Origin: Bacteroidota bacterium
GTDB lineage: Bacteria > Bacteroidota > Bacteroidia > CAILMK01 > JAAYUY01
Direction: 5' to 3'
NCBI GenBank assembly: GCA_018698135.1
Contig: JABINZ010000103.1
Location: forward strand, 1-35,840
DNA: 35,840 nt
Both the position numbers and the translations under genes were made by a program. Below, piece after piece: positions 16,974 through 24,844 of the stretch. Each line of letters begins with the position of its first letter. The stretch's first letter is position 1. Under the pieces are notes generated by a model that was given only the letters and a program-made list of their open reading frames with translations, was not told where the DNA came from and made no database searches.

Positions 16974-17717
16974 GTGAGATATAAACAATTCATCCTTGCT
17001 GTACTACAGAAATTAAAACTTGCACTTATGGATATGATTCCGATAATAGTGGTAGTTGTTTTTTTTCAGCTTGTTGTTATTCAAAAGCCATTTCCTCAAA
17101 TTGGAGAAGTAATATTCGGTTTCCTGTTTGTAATAGTGGGGTTGATGCTATTCGTAGAAGGCTTGAAGATTGGTTTATTTCCAATTGGTGAGTCGATGGC
17201 TTTCGCACTTGCAAAAAAAGGAAGCCTTATGTGGCTAATGATTTTTTCCTTTGTTCTTGGTTTCTCTACAACGATTGCAGAACCTGCCTTAATTGCAGTG
17301 GCAAAGGAGGCTTCAATAATAACTTCTGGTGCTGGCTTAATTGAAAGCAGTCAAAAAACTATGGATTTTTATGCTTTAGGATTGCGATTGACTGTGGCTT
17401 TTTCAGTTGGCTTAGCTATCGTTATTGGAGTATTAAGGATTCTTAAGGGCTGGCCTTTATACTATTTAATCATCGGTGGATATATTTTGGTTATGTTGAT
17501 GACCATAATAGCCCCAAAAGAGATTATTGGTCTGGCATACGATGCAGGAGGAGTTACTACCTCTACGATTACTGTTCCATTAGTAACGGCTTTAGGGGTT
17601 GGGCTTGCTACTGTGATCAAAGGAAGAAGCCCGTTAACAGATGGTTTTGGCCTGATTGCATTTGCTTCGCTTCTACCAATGATTTTTGTGATGGCATATG
17701 GCTTATTTTGGTTTTAA
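16974..17717 (+). CDS. DUF1538 membrane protein (first of a pair)
   Basis: This 247-residue protein has about seven transmembrane helices. PIIVVVVFFQLVVIQKPFP, GLKIGLFPIGESMA, GFSTTIAEPALIAVAKEA and AYDAGGVTTSTITVPLVTALG are DUF1538 signatures. It starts with GTG at 16974; the ATG at 17028 would give a shorter form but cuts into the first polar segment. It is followed after 15 bp by a second DUF1538 gene, so the two probably form a heteromeric transporter-like unit. The strongly conserved 'TTIAEP' and 'DAGGVTTSTxTVP' parts suggest an ion or small-solute path. Its function is not established. Confidence 0.85.
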   Translation: MRYKQFILAVLQKLKLALMDMIPIIVVVVFFQLVVIQKPFPQIGEVIFGFLFVIVGLMLFVEGLKIGLFPIGESMAFALAKKGSLMWLMIFSFVLGFSTTIAEPALIAVAKEASIITSGAGLIESSQKTMDFYALGLRLTVAFSVGLAIVIGVLRILKGWPLYYLIIGGYILVMLMTIIAPKEIIGLAYDAGGVTTSTITVPLVTALGVGLATVIKGRSPLTDGFGLIAFASLLPMIFVMAYGLFWF

Positions 17718-17732
17718 GAAATATATAGACTA

Positions 17733-18521
17733 ATGTTGGATTTTTTGATGGATTTTGTTTTGGTATTGCTTTCAACACTGCGAGATGTATTGCCTATTTT
17801 AATAGTGATCATTTTTTTTCAAATTGTAGTACTAAAACAATCCATACCCCATCTTAAAAAAGTGATTTTTGGAGGGGTTTTAGTCGTTTTTGGACTTGCA
17901 TTTTTTTTGGTGGGACTAGAAAAAGCACTTTTCCCTGTTGGAAAGATCATGGCAACTCAATTATCTGATCCAGCCTTTATCGGAATCTCATCAGGTGAAC
18001 CATCAAAATGGTGGTCATATTACTGGATTTACATTTTTGCAGCATTAATAGGTTTTTCTACTACTATTGCTGAACCCTCACTTATTGCTGTTGCAATAAA
18101 AGCCGATGAGGTTTCTGCTGGAACAATAAGTCAAAAGGGACTTCGTGTTACAGTAGCGCTTGGAGTAGCTTTTGCATTGGCGCTAGGAACATTCAGAATT
18201 GTTACAGGAACATCCTTATTTATCTACATCATGGTAGGATATCTTATTGTAATCGTTCAGACTTTTTTTACGCCTAAAAGACTAATTGCCTTAGCCTATG
18301 ATTCAGGAGGAGTTACTACTTCAACTGTGACTGTTCCGCTGGTAGCTGCACTCGGATTAGGACTATCAAGCACAGTACCAGGCAGAAACCCTGCGATTGA
18401 TGGATTTGGGCTCATCGCATTTGCCAGCTTATTCCCAATTATTACAGTTTTGGGATATGCACAATTCATGGAATTGAAATCACGATTGTTAAATATAAAA
18501 ATTAATAAAGATGCAGTTTAA
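17733..18521 (+). CDS. DUF1538 membrane protein (second of a pair)
   Basis: This 262-residue paralogue of the 16974 gene product repeats the same landmarks: PILIVIIFFQIVVLKQSIP, GLEKALFPVGKIMA, GFSTTIAEPSLIAVAIKA and AYDSGGVTTSTVTVPLVAALG. The pair suggests that the ancestral single unit was duplicated to make the two halves of one membrane complex. Its 3' end overlaps the P-II-like gene by 11 bp, so the regulator is translationally coupled to this subunit. Substrate unknown. Confidence 0.85.
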   Translation: MLDFLMDFVLVLLSTLRDVLPILIVIIFFQIVVLKQSIPHLKKVIFGGVLVVFGLAFFLVGLEKALFPVGKIMATQLSDPAFIGISSGEPSKWWSYYWIYIFAALIGFSTTIAEPSLIAVAIKADEVSAGTISQKGLRVTVALGVAFALALGTFRIVTGTSLFIYIMVGYLIVIVQTFFTPKRLIALAYDSGGVTTSTVTVPLVAALGLGLSSTVPGRNPAIDGFGLIAFASLFPIITVLGYAQFMELKSRLLNIKINKDAV

Positions 18522-18858
18522 ATTAATAATGGCCTTTGTCAAACCCAACATTACAGATGCTGTGGTTGACGCTGTGAAGGAAGCGGGAGCTACCGGAGCT
18601 ACAATTATACCTGCCAGAGGCACAGGAATGCATGAAGCAAAGTCCTTTTTTGGACTAAGTATTGAGGCTCAAACAGATATTATTGTGTTTCTTGTGGAAG
18701 AACACGTTGTAGAAAACCTTATGAAAGTCATACAGTTGGCGGGCAAATTTGATAAGCCAGGTACAGGCATTGCATTTGTTTTACCAGTAGAACATATAGC
18801 GGGCTTAGATACTCAAATGAAGAAATTCAAGGATCAGGCTCGTGACAAGTATTTTTAG
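18511..18858 (+). CDS. P-II-like signalling protein
   Basis: This 115-residue protein starts with the P-II-type strand FKLIMAFVKPNITDAVVDAVKEAGATGATII and has a T-loop-sized stretch (PARGTGMHEAKSFFGL) and the later TDIIVFLVEEHVVENLMKVIQLAGKFDKPGTGIAFVLPVEHIAGL. The TGIAFVLPV part resembles the P-II C-terminal strand that contacts nucleotide. The usual uridylylated Tyr of GlnB is not seen in the loop, so this is a PII-like rather than classical nitrogen protein. By context, it likely senses nucleotides and controls the DUF1538 membrane pair. 11-bp overlap with the gene before. Confidence 0.85.
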   Translation: MQFKLIMAFVKPNITDAVVDAVKEAGATGATIIPARGTGMHEAKSFFGLSIEAQTDIIVFLVEEHVVENLMKVIQLAGKFDKPGTGIAFVLPVEHIAGLDTQMKKFKDQARDKYF

Positions 18859-18968
18859 AGCAAATCGATAAAGGATTTCTCATATTTACATTACAAGGAA
18901 AGCATAAGCCATTGCATGGCTTTATAATAAAATTCATTAGTGGATATAACATAAATAACAGAGTATAC

Positions 18969-19370
18969 ATGGATGCAAAAAGAAGTTTTCAGAGTGCTAA
19001 GGATGTCATGACGAAAAAGATAGTTTTCGTAGATGGTATGGCTACTGCCAAGGAGGCGGTTGAAATAATGCGTAAAGAAAAGGTTGAAGCTTTAATCGTT
19101 AAAAAACGGCACGAGCAAGATGCCTATGCAATTGTGAACGTTCATGATTGTATTAAAGGTGTAATTATTCCTGACAAAACATCAGAGGAGGTTAATGTTT
19201 TTGAGATAATGACCAAGCCTGCTATATGCGTACAAGCTAATATGGACGTGCGCTACGTTGCAAGTTTGCTGATGAAGGTTGGTTTCAGGATGGCTCCAGT
19301 TGAAGAAAATGGGGAATACATAGGAATGGTTTCATTGTCCGATTTGATTTTAGACAACTTACTATTCTAA
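18969..19370 (+). CDS. CBS-domain regulatory protein
   Basis: This 133-residue protein has two CBS motifs: SAKDVMTKKIVFVDGMATAKEAVEIMRKEKVEALIVKKR and EIMTKPAICVQANMDVRYVASLLMKVGFRMAPVEENGEYIGMVSLSDLI. Together they form one Bateman module for adenine nucleotides or S-adenosylmethionine. The ATG at 18969 is chosen; a longer frame from TTG at 18912 would add hydrophobic codons within a hairpin (AAGCCAT/ATGGCTT, 18906-18922). It closes the DUF1538/DUF1538/P-II operon and gives a second nucleotide-sensing part, probably gating the same membrane complex. Confidence 0.85.
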   Translation: MDAKRSFQSAKDVMTKKIVFVDGMATAKEAVEIMRKEKVEALIVKKRHEQDAYAIVNVHDCIKGVIIPDKTSEEVNVFEIMTKPAICVQANMDVRYVASLLMKVGFRMAPVEENGEYIGMVSLSDLILDNLLF

Positions 19371-20253
19371 TCTTTGAAACTAGCAGAAACTAAATTTTAG
19401 TATGGATTGTATTTGAAAGGGAAGTGAAATATAGAAAATCGATACAAAAACATATATTGGGAATTTGGCAGATAGTACAAATAATGAAAGACTTAACCTC
19501 TCGTATGAGTTTAAAACTCCAAATAGAGCGTGTGTAATAATATGGCTTAATTTACTTTTAAGCAATTACCAGCCGGGTTAAATGTATAAGGGTACAAGAG
19601 AGCATTAGTGAATTTTCTGACAGATGTATTATTGATTGAAATTAGTGTTGTTTGCTCTTATATGAACACATTAATGACCCCTCAGGCGGCTCCTAAAAAC
19701 AAAAAACGCCCTTAGTTTGCACGAAAGGCGTTAATTTGTAGCAGGGACGGGACAAATATCGAACTTTTCAAGCAATCCTCATAGTAATATCATAAAGGAT
19801 ATTGGCATAATATTGAACCAACCACAGATATTTAATTGTTGTTTTGGAATTGCATCTCCACCTCAATGAATATATTAGTTTTGCTCGTACAATTGTCTAT
19901 AAATTCAGACCTTGCCTTCAAAATAGCCTGCCCGACTATGTCATTCAGGCGGGCATAATTTTCTTAATGTTGTGTCACAATAGTTTGAGTTAATTCGAAA
20001 TTGGATTGCATTTCAAAACATTCCATTCGCTCCCTGATTATTTCAATGGAGAATTGAACGCCAGAACCCTTACATGGCATTCTATACGATAGTAGTGTTC
20101 ACTGTTTTAAATAATACTAAAGCAAGAGCAAAAAATTTAACTCAAAACCTGAACAAATAAAAGCAATAATCATAAACAAATCAAGTATTAAACAAAGATA
20201 TTTTCGTCAATTAAATGAAGGATATGAAAAACCCATAACTTTACATTTATATT
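19371..20253. other. Gene-free stretch at the left edge of the accessory island
   Basis: About 880 bp without a credible gene. It holds repeat A (19695-20035). Just before the RHS start at 20254 lies CCATAACTTTACA, shared with the stretch before the RHS fragment at 23941. A short minus-strand frame (19380-19565) has no supporting features. Confidence 0.55.
19695..20035 (-). repeat. Island repeat, copy A (tRNA-3'-like segment plus terminator)
   Basis: The conserved core GTAGCAGGGACGGGACAAAT (from 19738) continues into ATCGAACTTTTC. On its left is a terminator in minus-strand sense: AACGCC...AAGGCGTT with a T-rich tail, a different stem sequence from the other copies but the same place and polarity. 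To the right, GCCTGCCCGACTATG...CAGGCGGGC (about 19925-19954) matches copies B and E, and homology to E continues to about 20035. Confidence 0.65.
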
Positions 20254-21231
20254 ATGGGCTGCTTAAAACTTGAGATAATAGAAAAACATTTATTGCATCA
20301 TCAATCTACAGAAGCGCAGTATTGTTGTTTAAATGATTGGATATCATCTGCCTTAAGGTGTTCAGGGACTTATAGGTTCGGGTTCCAAGGGCAGGAAAAA
20401 GACAACGAAATCAAAGGAGAAGGAAACTCAGTCAATTATAAGTACAGAATGCATGATCCTAGGTTGGGTAGATTCTTTGCAGTGGATCCTTTAGCTGCAA
20501 AATATGCGTATAATTCACCTTATGCATTTAGTGAGAATAGACTACTTGATGGAGTTGAACTAGAGGGGTTAGAATTTGCTCAACTTAATGGAGAAAAAGT
20601 TCAAGGAGATCAGTTTAGCACATCAGTTGATCAGTATGGCGTTAATGCAATAAAATTCTTGAAACCATATTTGCAAAATTTTACTGAGGAACAGGCTAAG
20701 ATTATTGTCAATAATATTCAAACTTTTTCAGTTAATATTTTGATTAATGCCAATCAAGAAATTAGAGTGCAAGTAGATCCAGGTTTTGAAGCTATAGAGA
20801 GGGGTGGCACATTTGTCGAAAGAAGTAATATTGATTGTCATAAACCGCCTTTTTTTGTCAAAGCGATCCGTGATGCAAATCCAATTTTTAGTGTTGCTGA
20901 CATGATAAAGGGGTATGTAACAGGTACAAATATGGAGGATGAAGAATATACAGGCAAAACTGCTGTTATGGGAACAATGAATGCAGCATTGGTTGTAACT
21001 GGTGGAGTGACAAGTTTAGTGAAGAATAAAGCCGTACAGCAATTACTTTTTCCTGCAATTTCAAAACAAACGAGTGATTTGATTGATATAGGTGTTAATG
21101 TCGGTTTACCACAGTTAGAGAATGTTATGCCAGAATATTCATCTGAAGAAGCTATTGTTTCATATAGAAAATTATTAAATTTAATAGTTGATCAAGTAAC
21201 AAGTGTACAATATGATAGAACTCAAGAATAA
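20254..21231 (+). CDS. RHS tip protein with unassigned C-terminal (toxin-like) region
   Basis: This 325-residue protein begins MGCLKLEI and has the RHS-associated core: YRFGFQGQEKDNEIKGEGN...YKYRMHDPRLGRFFAVDPLA...YNSPYAFSENRLLDGVELEG (about 44-109). The large YD-repeat shell and signal sequence of full RHS proteins are absent, so it is an orphan tip. The C-terminal 215 residues contain a pre-toxin-like helical stretch (VADMIKGYVTGTNMEDEEYTGKTAVMGTMNAALVVTGG) and an unassigned end. The next ATG follows the stop directly and encodes a membrane protein that is a candidate immunity partner. A toxic function is inferred from architecture. Confidence 0.72.
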   Translation: MGCLKLEIIEKHLLHHQSTEAQYCCLNDWISSALRCSGTYRFGFQGQEKDNEIKGEGNSVNYKYRMHDPRLGRFFAVDPLAAKYAYNSPYAFSENRLLDGVELEGLEFAQLNGEKVQGDQFSTSVDQYGVNAIKFLKPYLQNFTEEQAKIIVNNIQTFSVNILINANQEIRVQVDPGFEAIERGGTFVERSNIDCHKPPFFVKAIRDANPIFSVADMIKGYVTGTNMEDEEYTGKTAVMGTMNAALVVTGGVTSLVKNKAVQQLLFPAISKQTSDLIDIGVNVGLPQLENVMPEYSSEEAIVSYRKLLNLIVDQVTSVQYDRTQE

Positions 21232-21792
21232 ATGATTAGTATGAAATTTACTATTGCTGAAAGGAAGAAATTTATCTTTTACTCAACAAAGATTTTACGA
21301 AAGCTATCTTTAATATTTATTGTTGCATTATTAATTGAACTTGTACTAGGTTATATTAATTCAAGTTGGATTACAATGAACTTACTAACTAATCAATTTT
21401 ATGTAGGATTTTCAGCTATTTTTTTATGGGTATTTTTTAATATGTTAACATCCTATCATGAAGTTGGGGAATTTGTTTTGAATAGTGAAGATATTGTAAT
21501 ATCTAATGAGGTTGAAACAATTTATAAATTAGAAGAACTTAAGAATATTTATTTTGAGATTAACGAATATGAAGGACAGGCCTATGGGCCATTAAGTTCA
21601 AGTACTTATCAAGGAATCAATAATTATTTTAAATTTACTGATTCAAATAAACAGTATGAGTATAAATTCCTTATAAAAAATAAAAAAAGTTTAAATTCTT
21701 TAGCAAATGAAGTCTGCAAATGGAGACATGAAAATATTGATGTAAAAATGTACTACAATGGTGTAGAAAGGTATGATTTTGAATCTGTATAG
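21232..21792 (+). CDS. Membrane protein, candidate immunity partner
   Basis: This 186-residue protein has two hydrophobic helices (about 25-44 and 58-76), then a soluble beta-rich part (EDIVISNEVETIYKLEELKNIYFEINEYEG ... YFKFTDSNKQYEYKFLIKNKKSL) resembling PH-like domains of small bacterial membrane proteins. A start at 21241 is equally possible. It follows the RHS tip gene with no gap, the usual place for an immunity gene. A membrane location would fit a toxin acting at or across the inner membrane. No named immunity family is recognised. Confidence 0.55.
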   Translation: MISMKFTIAERKKFIFYSTKILRKLSLIFIVALLIELVLGYINSSWITMNLLTNQFYVGFSAIFLWVFFNMLTSYHEVGEFVLNSEDIVISNEVETIYKLEELKNIYFEINEYEGQAYGPLSSSTYQGINNYFKFTDSNKQYEYKFLIKNKKSLNSLANEVCKWRHENIDVKMYYNGVERYDFESV

Positions 21793-21889
21793 CTTTTCTG
21801 CAAGGCAACCTACTGAGATCAAATTTGAATTACCGCATTAATAATAATAGTATATAAAGAGCAAGAGTCTCTTATACACAATGCATTCA

Positions 21890-21954
21890 GAAAAGTTTGT
21901 TTTTCCGAGAGCATGGTACAAATAAAGGAACCTTTTAGTTCGGTTATTTATGTT
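21890..21954. repeat. RHS-cassette flanking repeat, copy 1
   Basis: A 65-bp stretch containing TTTTTCCGAGAGCATGGTAC is matched at 24338-24402 (TCTTTTCCGATAGAATGGTA) with aligned flanks. Both lie just after RHS modules (21792 and 24249), so they may be homology arms or leftovers of recombination between RHS tips. Confidence 0.55.
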
Positions 21955-21996
21955 AGAAATTACAGTAAATAGCTATCTTTAAAGCACAAAGCACAG

Positions 21997-23169
21997 ATGA
22001 ATTACGCTTACTCACATATTTCCCCAACTTTTCCGTACGTATACGCCCCGCAAGGAAATTTGGGCTCCCTATGTAATTGGGAACCAATTACTAAAAAGGG
22101 TGTTAGTACCTATAGGTTCGGTTTTAACGGTATGGAAAAAGATGATGAGATTAGAGGTGCTGGATTATCTTATAACTTTGGAGCCAGGAGCATTTATGAT
22201 GGAAGACTAGCAAGGTTTATTTCTGTTGATCCTGATTTCAGTAAATATCCTTATGCAAGCCCATATGCATATGCCCTGAATTGCCCAATCTCTTTTATTG
22301 ATTATGATGGTAGGGGAATTATTCCAGGTCTAAAGGAGTGGGGTTTTAGAAATGGGTATTCAGCAGGTTTGTTTGCAGGTATAATGGATTCTTATGCTGA
22401 AGGGACGAAATTTGCATTAGAACTATATAAGTATATTCCTGCAGCACAGATAGCTGGTCCATATGGATTCATTGGCATGGCTGTTCTCGATTATCGAAGA
22501 ACAAAAGAGCTAAGGAAAAACATCGTTGCTATAGCTACTGATTCTGAACTTAGAGGTAATGCTGTAGATATGATAGAAGGAGCATTAGGAAATTATATAA
22601 AAGAATTCACTGGGTTAGAAGGGTCTGGAGCTCAGGGATATGCTCATGGTACATTGATTTGGACTGCAGCGGAATCAGCTCTCGGTGGAGGAGCATTTTT
22701 GAAGGCAATTAAAGCAGGAAAATTTTCATTGAATCAGGTAAAGCAGATTAAACTGGCAGCTTTAAGCAGTATTGTCGGAGTATCAGAAGGAACTACTGCA
22801 TTAAACAGGATTGCAAGAAGGACTGCTGGTTTTATAAATAAAATTGAATGGCATCATGTTATTCCGAAAAACCTTAAAAGTAACCTAGTAGTTAAAGCGG
22901 CAATTAGGAAAGGGTTTGACTTTGAGGGAAAACTCGCAAATAAAATACCATTAGAGAAATATCTTTATAAGAACGGTTCAGGGACACATGGTCATTCACC
23001 TAAATATGATGCACAGGTTCTTGATGAAATTGAAAATTTTTCTAAATTGAATCCAAATTTTACAGATAAAGATGCTTATGATTTTTTGAATAGTACGTAT
23101 AATGATATTATTAAGGTAATCGATGAGAATCCAAAAGTGAAACTTAATGATTTGAATTTGAATTTATAG
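21997..23169 (+). CDS. RHS tip protein with AHH/ENDO VII-type nuclease toxin domain
   Basis: This 390-residue protein has an RHS core (STYRFGFNGMEKDDEIRGAG...IYDGRLARFISVDPDF...YASPYAYALNCPISFIDYDGRG, about 38-107), a helical linker region, and a C-terminal nuclease-like domain. The latter has WHHVIPK (285-291), GFDFEGKLANKIPL and GTHGHSPKYDAQV (H331, H333), the His-His-x-x-P plus H-x-H/Y spacing of AHH or related HNH/ENDO VII toxins. DNA or RNA cleavage is predicted from motif only. No signal peptide or YD-repeat shell is present. It is followed after 11 bp by an Imm11-like gene. Confidence 0.78.
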   Translation: MNYAYSHISPTFPYVYAPQGNLGSLCNWEPITKKGVSTYRFGFNGMEKDDEIRGAGLSYNFGARSIYDGRLARFISVDPDFSKYPYASPYAYALNCPISFIDYDGRGIIPGLKEWGFRNGYSAGLFAGIMDSYAEGTKFALELYKYIPAAQIAGPYGFIGMAVLDYRRTKELRKNIVAIATDSELRGNAVDMIEGALGNYIKEFTGLEGSGAQGYAHGTLIWTAAESALGGGAFLKAIKAGKFSLNQVKQIKLAALSSIVGVSEGTTALNRIARRTAGFINKIEWHHVIPKNLKSNLVVKAAIRKGFDFEGKLANKIPLEKYLYKNGSGTHGHSPKYDAQVLDEIENFSKLNPNFTDKDAYDFLNSTYNDIIKVIDENPKVKLNDLNLNL

Positions 23170-23180
23170 AATAATTAAAA

Positions 23181-23849
23181 ATGAAATATTATAGATTAAT
23201 TGAAAGTACAAATCTCAAGGAAATTGGAATTTATCCACAAGTTATTGATCATAAAAAAGATTATGATGAAGATAAGCTTGATTCATATATGTTAACTAAT
23301 AAGTTCCCTTCAGAGTTACCGTGTATTAATTTTGATTTTGATGGATTGCTTTTAAACAATCGTTCGAAATATACGGATTTAGTTAGTTCATCGTTTTTGA
23401 ACTCATTAATAGGTTTGATTATTAGTTCTCAATTCCTCAAGATTGTTGAAAACTTTAAGACTGTGGATTATAAGCTTTTTAATGCTTGTTTGTATTTTAA
23501 AAAAATGAGGGTTCAATATTACTGGATGCACTATACCTCTGAATTAACTGAATACATTGATTTTGAAAATTCAGTTTTCAGGTTAAAAACATCTGAAGGT
23601 CGTAAGGAAGTATTGCTTAAATCAATAGATGATTATTTTGAACTAAGAAATTCTATTAAATCATGGAGTATTGTTAAACCAACAAAACTGAGTTTGTTTA
23701 AACAGATGGATTATTCTTATGATTTATTTAGAATAGGCTTAATTGATAGTAATACTTATGTGTCAGAACGATTAAAGGATGAATTTGCAAAAAACAACAT
23801 AACAGGTGTTGAATTTGAGGATACAGATGGCTATATGTTTTTTACTTAA
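23181..23849 (+). CDS. Imm11/DUF1629-like immunity protein
   Basis: This 222-residue soluble protein probably protects against the nuclease tip encoded 11 bp upstream. Its C-terminal half, FDLFR-like YDLFRIGLIDSNTYVSERLKDEFAKNNITGVEFEDTD, closely fits the end of DUF1629/Imm11 proteins (…SERLK…ITGxxFEE). The earlier YYWMHY and YIDFENSVFRLK parts also fit that family. Position directly after a toxin domain supports the assignment; specificity for this toxin is inferred. Confidence 0.68.
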   Translation: MKYYRLIESTNLKEIGIYPQVIDHKKDYDEDKLDSYMLTNKFPSELPCINFDFDGLLLNNRSKYTDLVSSSFLNSLIGLIISSQFLKIVENFKTVDYKLFNACLYFKKMRVQYYWMHYTSELTEYIDFENSVFRLKTSEGRKEVLLKSIDDYFELRNSIKSWSIVKPTKLSLFKQMDYSYDLFRIGLIDSNTYVSERLKDEFAKNNITGVEFEDTDGYMFFT

Positions 23850-23880
23850 ACAGTTCCCAGCTCTTCCAAGTATGTTTGCA

Positions 23881-23903
23881 GGTTCGAGTTTTCAACTCGG
23901 ACC
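23881..23903 (+). repeat. Hairpin repeat after the immunity gene
   Basis: GGTTCGAGTT, TTC, AACTCGGACC: a 10-bp stem with one G-U pair and a 3-nt loop, 32 bp after the immunity gene stop. Same architecture as the 23-bp hairpins at 9421, 10913 and 16614, with a different sequence. Confidence 0.5.
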
Positions 23904-23940
23904 CTTACCTTGCCAAAATCCATAACTTTACACTCACATT

Positions 23941-24249
23941 ATGGGCTGCCTAAAAATTGACATATCATTCCTTTCGGCAAACAGTTTAGAAAAATCGTTT
24001 CAACAAAATCAAACCACAGAAGTGCAGCATTGTAGTGTAAACAACTGGTTATCATGTATCTTAAGGTGTTCAAATGCTTATAGGTTCGGTTTTAACGGTA
24101 AAGAAAATGACCCAGCCATAAAAGGCACTGGAAACTCATTGGATTTGGGGGCGAGGATTTATGATCCGAGATTGGGGAGGTTTTTTAGTGTAGATCCGAA
24201 ATACAAAGAGTTTTCTTTTATGTCTCCATATTGTATTGCTGCCAGGTAA
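23941..24249 (+). pseudogene. Truncated RHS tip fragment
   Basis: 102 codons: MGCLKIDI..., then YRFGFNGKENDPAIKGTGN...IYDPRLGRFFSVDPKY...FMSPYCIAAR-stop. The RHS core breaks off where other tips continue with a 'NP-I/D' segment and a toxin domain; the normal AANNP is replaced by AAR and a stop. No toxin or immunity gene follows. Upstream and N-terminal sequence match the intact tip at 20254 (ATGGGCTGC preceded by CCATAACTTTACA). It could be a silent donor for recombination or simply a remnant. Confidence 0.7.
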
Positions 24250-24337
24250 CAAACAACAAGCAAAAATGATTTTTGGATTGGTCATAAATGAAATATGAAA
24301 TTAAGACTTATTAGAAGTTACTGGTAATAAGGCCTTA

Positions 24338-24427
24338 AGAAAAATAGTCTTTTCCGATAGAATGGTACAAATTACCGGACCATTTTTACTATTTTTATAG
24401 TTGAATGATATGGGTTGCCTACAATAA
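24338..24427 (+). repeat. RHS flanking repeat, copy 2, with MGCL start remnant
   Basis: The 65-bp flanking repeat (24338-24402) matches 21890-21954. Just after it, ATGGGTTGCCTACAATAA (24410-24427) reads Met-Gly-Cys-Leu-Gln-stop, the start of another RHS tip cut off after five codons. Next is AACGGGAATCGAACC (24433-24447), a T-arm-like sequence found before repeats C, D and F too. Confidence 0.5.
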
Positions 24428-24496
24428 AATAGAACGGGAATCGAACCAATCAAATCATACAATATCAGGAAGTTAAAGGTTTTTTAAAATTTAGGC

Positions 24497-24822
24497 AAAA
24501 ACAAAAGCCCCTGAAAATCAGAGGCTTTTGCCTTTGTAGCAGGGACGGAACAAATATCGAACTTTTCTAATAATCCGAACTATCGAGTTGATAATGATAT
24601 TAGCCTGATTCTGAATCATTCAGATAACTTTGATAATATAATACTTCAAAAAATAAGTTAATGAATGGTCTGTAACTTCGGACTAGGCCTTCGGAAAAGC
24701 CTGCCCGACTATGACATTCAGGCGGGCACATTTTTCTTAATGCAGTGGTTTAATAGTTTTCGTAAAAATGAAGTTATACTACACAGCACATAAAACAAGA
24801 TTTGCTTCTTATTTGTTATCAT
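24497..24822 (-). repeat. Island repeat, copy B (tRNA-3'-like segment plus terminator)
   Basis: Read on the minus strand: a GCCTG-rich hairpin, then AAAAGTTCGATATTTGTTCC and GTCCCTGCTAC (like a tRNA T-loop and acceptor end), then the terminator AAAAGCCTCTG-ATTTT-CAGGGGCTTTT followed by TGTTTTT. The U-G pair in the stem is a pair only in minus-strand RNA (C-A on the other strand). It lies directly 3' of the minus-strand ATPase gene at 24845 and would end its transcript. Confidence 0.8.
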
Positions 24823-24844
24823 GGCACATTAAGTCCATAGTGGT

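Noticed and set aside
18906-18922. Terminator between the P-II-like and CBS genes
   Set aside because: A 7-bp hairpin exists but no T-run follows, and the CBS gene fits the operon by function.
19380-19565. Minus-strand frame of 61 codons
   Set aside because: No recognisable domain or promoter and an atypical composition; lies in a repeat-rich gene-free stretch.
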